Of a DNA stretch of 25,000 nt, positions 18,970 through 25,000 are shown one piece after another. Numbering within the stretch: the stretch's first letter is position 1; each line of letters opens with the position of its first letter. The DNA is from Cryptomeria japonica (lineage: Eukaryota > Streptophyta > Pinopsida > Cupressales > Cupressaceae): positions 285,001 to 310,000 of the forward strand of contig NW_026728926.1 in the NCBI RefSeq assembly GCF_030272615.1, given 5' to 3'. The translations under genes were made by a program, and so were the position numbers. Under the pieces are notes generated by a model that was not told where the DNA came from, ran no database searches, and saw only the letters and a list, made by a program, of their open reading frames with translations.

Positions 18970-19206
18970 CGAGATTCCCGAATGCTATGCGAGGGCTCTA
19001 ACGGAAATGTCTATTGGTTTCGGTATGGATGCAATTGCGAGTGGTTCGGCAAAGGTAGTCGTTCCGATGCGTCCATGTCGTGGCCAAATCGATAATTCGA
19101 TTTGAGCCCTCGTATAGCATTTGGGTCTCTCGATGTGATTCCGCATTCCAGTCCCTTTGGGCACTGCTTGAGCCGCATCCCAGGGGGTTCCCTTCCCAAT
19201 AATCTG

Positions 19207-22200
19207 CCTCGCAACCCGATTGCTATGCGGTGAGGCTCCTCGGCCGCCTCGGAACTATCTGTGTATCAGACGCATCGCGGGATAAGGGGTTGGCAACGGT
19301 AGTCGCCCCAAGCGCGTCCGATGCTTGGACCATTCCGAGGCGGCCCTGAAGCCTCTTCCGTCTAGCCGTTGGGTCCTTCTCGCCGCATCCCTCGCCTCGC
19401 ACCCCGATTGCTATGCGGTGAGGCTCCTCGGCCGCCTCGGAACTATCTGTGTATCGGACGCGTCGCGGGATAAGGGGTTGTCACTGGTAGTCGCCCCAAG
19501 CGCGTCCGATGCTTGGACCATTCCGAGGCGGCCCTGAAGCCTCTTCCGTCTAGCCGTTGGGTCCTTCTCGCCGCATCCCTCGCCTCGCACCCCGATTGCT
19601 ATGCGGTGAGGCTCCTCGGCCGCCTCGGAACTATCTGTGTATCGGACGCGTCGCGGGATAAGGGGTTGTCATTGGTAGTCGCCCCAAGCGCGTCCGATGC
19701 TTGGACCATTCCGAGGCGGCCCTGAAGCCTCTTCCGTCTAGCCGTTGGGTCCTTCTCGCCGCATCCCTCGCCTCGCACCCCGATTGCTATGCGGTGAGGC
19801 TCCTCGGCCGCCTCGGAACTATCTGTGTATCGGACGCGTCGCGGGATAAGGGGTTGTCACTGGTAGTCGCCCCAAGCGCGTCCGATGCTTGGACCATTCC
19901 GAGGCGGCCCTGAAGCCTCTTCCGTCTAGCCGTTGGGTCCTTCTCGCCGCATCCCTCGCCTCGCACCCCGATTGCTATGCGGTGAGGCTCCTCGGCCGCC
20001 TCGGAACTATCTGTGTATCGGACGCGTCGCGGGATAAGGGGTTGTCACTGGTAGTCGCCCCAAGCGCGTTCGATGCTTGGACCATTCCGAGGCGGCCCTG
20101 AAGCCTCTTCCGTCTAGCCGTTGGGTCCTTCTCGCCGCATCCCTCGCCTCGCACCCCGATTGCTATGCGGTGAGGCTCCTCGGCCGCCTTGGAACTATCT
20201 GTGTATCGGACGCGTCGCGGGATAAGGGGTTGTCACTGGTAGTCGCCCCAAGCGCGTCCGATGCTTAGACCATTCCGAGGCGGACCCGAAGCCTCTTCCG
20301 TCTAGCCGTTGGGTCCTTCTCGCCGCATCCTTCGCCTCGCACCCCGATTGCTATGCGGTGAGGCTCCTCGGCCGCCTCGGAACTATCTGTGTATCGGACG
20401 CGTCGCGGGATAAGGGGTTGTCACTGGTAGTCGCCCCAAGCGCGTCCGATGCTTGGACCATTCCGAGGCGGACCCGAAGCCTCTTCCGTCTAGCCGTTGG
20501 GTCCTTCTCGCCGCATCCCTCGCCTCGCACCCCGATTGCTATGCGGTGAGGCTCCTCGGCCGCCTTGGAACTATCTGTGTATCGGACGCGTCGCGGGATA
20601 AGGGGTTGTCACTGGTAGTCGCCCCAAGCGCGTCCGATGCTTGGACCATTCCGAGGCGGACCCGAAGCCTCTTCCGTCTAGCCGTTGGGTCCTTCTCGCC
20701 GCATCCCTCGCCTCGCACCCCGATTGCTATGCGGTGAGGCTCCTCGGCCGCCTTGGAACTATCTGTGTATCGGACGCGTCGCGGGATAAGGGGTTGTCAC
20801 TGGTAGTCGCCCCAAGCGCGTCCGATGCTTGGACCATTCCGAGGCGGACCCGAAGCCTCTTCCGTCTAGCCGTTGGGTCCTTCTCGCCGCATCCCTCGCC
20901 TCGCACCCCGATTGCTATGCGGTGAGGCTCCTCGGCCGCCTTGGAACTATCTGTGTATCGGACGCGTCGCGGGATAAGGGGTTGTCACTGGTAGTCGCCC
21001 CAAGCGCGTCCGATGCTTGGACCATTCCGAGGCGGCCCCGAAGCCTCTTCCGTGTAGCCGTTGGGTCCTTCTCGCCGCATCCCTCGCCTCGCACCCCGAT
21101 TGCTATGCGGTGAGGCTCCTCGGCCGCCTTGGAACTATCTGTGTATCGGACGCGTCGCGGGATAAGGGGTTGTCACTGGTAGTCGCCCCAAGCGCGTCCG
21201 ATGCTTGGACCATTCCGAGGCGGCCCCGAAGCCTCTTCCGTGTAGCCGTTGGGTCCTTCTCGCCGCATCCCTCGCCTCGCACCCCGATTGCTATGCGGTG
21301 AGGCTCCTCGGCCGCCTTGGAACTATCTGTGTATCGGACGCGTCGCGGGATAAGGGGTTGTCACTGGTAGTCGCCCCAAGCGCGTCCGATGCTTGGACCA
21401 TTCCGAGGCGGACCTGAAGCCTCTTCCCTCTAGCCGTTGGGGCTTTCTCGCCGCATCCCTCGCCTCGCACCCTGATTGCTATGCTGTGAGGCTCCTCGGC
21501 CGCCTTGGAACTATCTGTGTATCGGACGCATCGCGGGATAAGGGGTTGGCAGTGGTAGTCGCCCCAAGCGCATCCGATGCTTGGACCATTCCGAGGCGGC
21601 CCTGCAGCCTCTTCCGTCTAGCCGTTGGGGCCATCTCGCCGCATCCCCCACCTCGCACCACGATTGCTATGCGGTGAGGCTCCTTGGCCGCCTCGGAACT
21701 ATCTGTGTATCGGACGCATCGCGGGATAAGGGGTTGTCACTGGTAGTCGCCCCAAGCGCGTCCGATGCTTGGACTATTCCGAGGCGGCCCTGCAGCCTCT
21801 TCCGTCTAGCCGTTGGGGCCATCTCGCTGCATCCCCCACCTCCTCGGCCGCCTCGGAACTATCTGTGTATCGAACGCATCGCGGGATAAGGGGTTGGCAG
21901 TGGTAGTCACCCCAAGCGCGTCCGATGCTTGGACTATTCCGAGGCAGCCCTGCAGCCTCTTCCGTCTAGCCTTTGGGGCCATCTCGCCGCATCCCTCGCC
22001 TCGCACCCCGATTGCTATGCGGTGAGGCTCCTCGGCCGCCTGGGAACTATCTTCGTATCGGACGCATCGCGGGATAAGGGGTTGTCACTGGTAGTCGCCC
22101 CAAGCGCGTCCGATGCTTGGACTATTCCGAGGCGGCCCTGTGGCCTCTTCCGTCTAGCCGTTGGGGCCATCTCGCCGCATCCCCCACCTCGCACCCCGAT

Positions 22201-23190
22201 TGCTATGCGGTGAGGCTCTTCGGCCGCCTTGGAACTATCTTCGTATCGGACGCATTGCGGGATAAGGGGTTGTCACTGGTAGTGGCCCCAAGCGCGTCCG
22301 ATGCTTGGACTATTCCGAGGCGGCCCTGCAGCCTCTTCCGTCTAGCCGTTGGGGCCATCTCGCCGCATCCCCCACCTCGCACCCCGATTGCTATGCGGTG
22401 AGGCTCCTCGGCCGCCTTGGAACTATCTTCGTATCGGACGCATCGCGGGATAAGGGGTTGTCACTGGTAGTCGCCCCAAGCGCGTCCGATGCTTGGACTA
22501 TTCCGACGCGGCCCTGTGGCCTCTTCCGTCTAGCCGTTGGGGCCATCTCGCCGCATCCCCCACCTCGCACCCCGATTGCTATGCGGTGAGGCTCCTCGGC
22601 CGCCTTGGAACCATCTTCGTATCGGACGCATCGCGGGATAGGGGGCTGTCACTGGTAGTCGCCCCAAGCGTGTCCGATGCTTGGACCATTCCTAGGCGGC
22701 CCTGAAGCCTCTTCCGTCTAGCCGTTGGGGCCTTCCCGCCCCATCCCTCGCCTCGCACCCCCGATTGCTATGCGGTGAGGCTCCTCGGCCGCCTTGGAAC
22801 CATCTGTGTATCGGACGCATCGCGGGATAAGGGGTTGGCACTGGCAGTCGCCCCAAGCGCGTCCGATGCTTGGACCATTCCGAGGTGGCCCTGAAGCCTC
22901 TTCCGTCTAGCCGTTGGGGCCTTCCCGCCCCATCCCTCGCCTCGCACCCCGATTGATATGCGGTGAGGCTCCTCGGCCGCCTTGGAACTATCTGTGTATC
23001 GGACGCATCGCGGGATAAGGGGTTGGCACTGGTAGTCGTCCCAATCGCATCCGATGCTTGGACCATTCCGAGGCGGCCCTGCAGCCTCTTCCGTTTAGCC
23101 GTCGGGGCCTTCCCGCCGCATCCCTCGCCTCGCATCCCGATTCCTATGCGGTGAGTCTTCTCGGCCGCCGCGGAACTATACCTGTTATTG
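19207..23190 (+). repeat. 188-bp tandem repeat array (about 21 units)
   Basis: The marker TGCTATGCGG (or a one-base variant) recurs at 19221, 19409, 19597, 19785, 19973, 20161, 20349, 20537, 20725, 20913, 21101, 21289, 21477, 21665, 22013, 22201, 22389, 22577, 22766, 22954 and 23142. Period is 188, except one unit around 21813-21850 that lost 28 bases and one with an extra C (189). Units carry GGCTCCTCGGCCGCCT, GCGGGATAAGGGGTTG, GGTAGTCGCCCCAAGCGCGT, CCGAGGCGGCC and CTCTTCCGTCTAGCCGTTGG. Central units (19.4-21.4 kb) are nearly identical; edge units are more diverged. The 63-94 codon open frames that recur in every unit are a consequence of the repeat. Confidence 0.97.
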
Positions 23191-23850
23191 CTACTGCATC
23201 CTTCGGCTGGTAACCTCCTCTGCCGCCTTGGAACGTTCTCTTTGTCGGACGCGTCGCGGGATAAGGGGTTGGCACTGGTAGTCGCCCCAAGCGCGCCCGA
23301 TGCATAGACCGCTCCGAGTCGACCTTGCTTTCAGCCTCTCACATGCATAGACCTCTCTGAGTCGACCCTGCAGCCTCTCACGTTTAGCCTTTGGAATCTC
23401 GCCTCACAACATGATTGCTATCCTTGATGCATCCCTTGCCTCGAGCCCTGATTGCTTTCTTGGCTGCATCCCTCCTCTCCTCACAGCCCGGTTGTCATCA
23501 CTGCTTCATCCGTCGCTTCATGCATTCTGGCTGCTGGGCCCTTCCCACCGCACACCTCGATTGCTATCTCTTCTGCATCACACACCCCGATTGCTATCTC
23601 TGCTACATCCCTCGGCTCTCACTTCTGCATCCTTCGCCTCACACCTCGATTGCTATCAATGCTGCATCCGTAACCTCACACCCCGATTGCTATGCGGGGA
23701 GGCTCCTTGGCCGCCTTGGAAATTTCTGTGTGTCGGACGCACCGCGGGATAAGGGGTTGGCACTGGTAGTCGCCCCAAGTGCGCCCGATTCTTAGACCGC
23801 TTCGAGGTGACCTCGTAGCCTCTTTCGTCCAGGCTTCCTGCCTTCAACGC
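23191..23850. repeat. Decayed 188-bp units and short GATTGCTAT repeats
   Basis: A partial unit at about 23217-23310 (GGGATAAGGGGTTGGCACTG, GGTAGTCGCCCCAAGCGCG) and a lone, more complete unit at about 23685-23850. Between them is a degenerate run of GCATCC-TCGCCTCACACC-CGATTGCTAT modules (about 23395-23690), apparently an amplification of only the segment around the unit boundary. Confidence 0.8.
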
Positions 23851-25000
23851 CCTTTTTACACCTCGATTGCTATGCGCGGGCTCGTTGGCGTCTATCACCT
23901 CTCTGCGAAGAGTGGCACGATGATTGTTGGGGTAAATCGTAGCAGTCCGATCTCTGGCCTTGGGCCATTGTGAGGGCTGATCGATTTCCTGTGCGCATCT
24001 CGTGTTCGCCCAGTAACAGACTCGACGACTTGTAATCGGTCTTGTTCCCGATTGTTCCTGGAGGTAGTCTTCGGAACTCTTGGATTTGACCTGTCACTCG
24101 AACTGTCCTCTTCCGAGGATGCTTGTGTGTGTGTGCTTGTGCCATTTCCTTGGCGGTATTAACGAGATATTAAAGAGCGGAGTGAGCGCCTCGCCCAGCT
24201 ATGTTTGGGGCTCTCACTCCCTTACCCGGTGTGCGACCGCTTTGCACGTAGGTTGCGGAGCATCGCGACTCTTTCGATGTTTGGCGGTTGTCTTCCGGTG
24301 ATGCGTTGGTCCCGAAGTGCACGTTACTAGCATTTCTGCCATTGTTCTCGATCTTTGGCACGTTCCTTCGTTGCAATTGGATATATATCTCCGTTTATAC
24401 GCGCAGGCTTCTCCCGCCTATTCAGCGCTGTCCCACTCTCAGCACTCTCGTGGTCTCCTTGGCTTCTCTCTCCCGTGAGCGAGCTCTCTTCTCGAGTCTT
24501 TTCCATGTCCCATGGAGGTTGCCTTGCGAAATTCGGGCACACAAACGTGACCGGATAAGAGCGGAATTGCCTATGAGGAGAAGCTCACCTTAGGGAGCAG
24601 CAATGCCGAGTGTTTCGACAGAGGGTAGAGGGGGCGTTGTTTGGGCGGTTGCACAAAAGAGTGCTACGTTTGCACTGAAGGTTGCTTCTTCGTCTCCGAC
24701 GAACTCTTCGAGGCAAAAAAGCTTGTTTACGGGGTCGAGGTGGGACTGTTCGTGCGAGTTGCGCCACCAAAAGTGCGTAGGGGGCATATACCTGGGAAAT
24801 GGATGTCTCTGAGTGGCCTTACTCGGTCGCGTGCACGGTGCATTCTCTAACGGCAGGACTGTCGCGAGCATGTGCGGTTCGGATGTTTTCGGGTAAAGGG
24901 TTCCGTACGGGATGTTCTTCCCAGGCTCCTGTGAACCGAGACTCTGCATCGTCATGCTCCGGCTCCCGTGGGTGCTTCATGCCTCGTCGAGCTGTTTGTC
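23851..25000. other. Single-copy sequence toward 18S (probable ETS 3' part)
   Basis: About 1.15 kb without tandem structure apart from a short TGTGTGTGTG run near 24125 and ATATATATC near 24380. Base composition is closer to 50 percent GC than the arrays. Open frames are at most about 120 codons and show no recognisable domain, so I call none. No 18S start, snoRNA or tRNA is recognised. This is the kind of lower-copy sequence expected in the 18S-proximal ETS. Confidence 0.55.

Larger units (their letters stand above)
17776..19200 (+). repeat. Three diverged promoter cassettes (440-490 bp each)
   Basis: Promoter cores at 17910, 18351 and 18841 (spacings 441 and 490) are each followed in the same order by a C-rich partner of the start stem, a TCGAC/ATG/TGGTGC-type inverted repeat, GCTCGGAT, (GATT/AAT)GCTATGC, GGTTCGGCAATGGTAGTCG or variants, CCAACACGTC and TCTAGCTTTTGGGT. 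Divergence between cassettes is far higher than among the 157- or 311-bp units, so they are older or under different homogenisation. The third cassette runs into the 188-bp array. Confidence 0.85.
18847..25000 (+). other. Presumed 5' external transcribed spacer of the 35S precursor (partial)
   Basis: Region from the presumed start to the window end. The 18S 5' end (TACCTGGTTGATCCTGCC in plants) is not found, so the ETS would exceed 6.1 kb and include the 188-bp array. This rests on element 13 being the gene promoter; if a further start lies beyond the window, the region would be spacer. Confidence 0.5.

Noticed and set aside
19325-22705. Repeated 70-94 codon open frames starting Met-Asp-His/Tyr-Ser
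   Set aside because: One per 188-bp unit; they end at a fixed stop of the repeat and change length with single substitutions. No sign of a peptide gene family.
19207-23190. CRISPR-like regular array
   Set aside because: The whole 188-bp unit is repeated with no variable spacers, and the context is plant rDNA.
19207-23190. Centromeric satellite (188 bp is a typical satellite length)
   Set aside because: The array is short, lies next to Pol I promoters and shares sequence with the promoter cassettes.
24375-24395. ATATATATCTCCG as a further Pol I start
   Set aside because: No GGGG after the TA run and no GAATCGGACAAATA box upstream.
23851-25000. 18S rRNA 5' end or a protein gene in the right-hand single-copy region
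   Set aside because: The 18S start sequence is not found, and open frames of up to 121 codons overlap on both strands with no recognisable features.
1-25000. Transposable element insertions
   Set aside because: No terminal repeats with target duplications, reverse transcriptase, integrase or transposase motifs seen.

Overview
The window is a stretch of plant nuclear ribosomal DNA intergenic spacer (IGS). I can support no protein-coding gene in it. Two 5S rRNA genes (3988-4105 and 11887-12004, both minus strand) are embedded in it. Thirteen copies of a plant RNA polymerase I initiation-type motif, TATATAGGGG, lie between 14.7 and 18.85 kb, all on the plus strand. The 35S (18S-5.8S-26S) unit is therefore read left to right: the preceding 26S gene should lie left of the window and the next 18S gene right of it, and neither is inside. 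5S genes inside the 35S spacer (linked or L-type arrangement) are known from bryophytes, several gymnosperms and some Asteraceae. The 5S sequence, the very long spacer and the opposite 5S orientation fit a gymnosperm best, but the species cannot be named from this sequence.

Layout. (1) 1-3566: GC-rich array of about 0.5-0.7 kb units, each separated by a T-rich block. (2) 3567-5360: GC-rich spacer, 5S gene, AT-richer spacer, and a truncated CACCC minisatellite. (3) 5361-13259: a second, 7,899-bp copy of the same block with its own 5S gene; its unit order shows an internal A-B-C-D-E duplication. (4) 13260-14455: the CACCC minisatellite continues here in full. (5) 14452-15650: six Pol I promoter-like copies on about 157-bp units. 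(6) 15700-16322: a 38/52-bp minisatellite. (7) 16323-17540: four exact-period 311-bp units, each with a promoter copy. (8) 17541-17775: alternating 50/56-bp repeats. (9) 17891-19200: three diverged 440-490 bp cassettes, each with a promoter, a start-proximal hairpin and a second longer hairpin. (10) 19207-23190: about 21 copies of a 188-bp repeat. (11) 23190-23850: decayed relatives of that repeat. (12) 23851-25000: single-copy sequence leading toward 18S.

Reading of the whole: the upstream promoter copies look like spacer promoters. The last one (18841-18850) is the best candidate for the 35S gene promoter, because nothing like it follows. If so, the 5' external transcribed spacer begins near 18847, contains the 188-bp array, and is longer than 6.1 kb. 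The strongest less-expected signals are a nearly perfect 35-bp inverted repeat about 30 nt downstream of the presumed start, with related stems in the two preceding cassettes, and the homology between those cassettes and the 188-bp repeats. Long open frames throughout are by-products of stop-poor, GC-rich tandem repeats.
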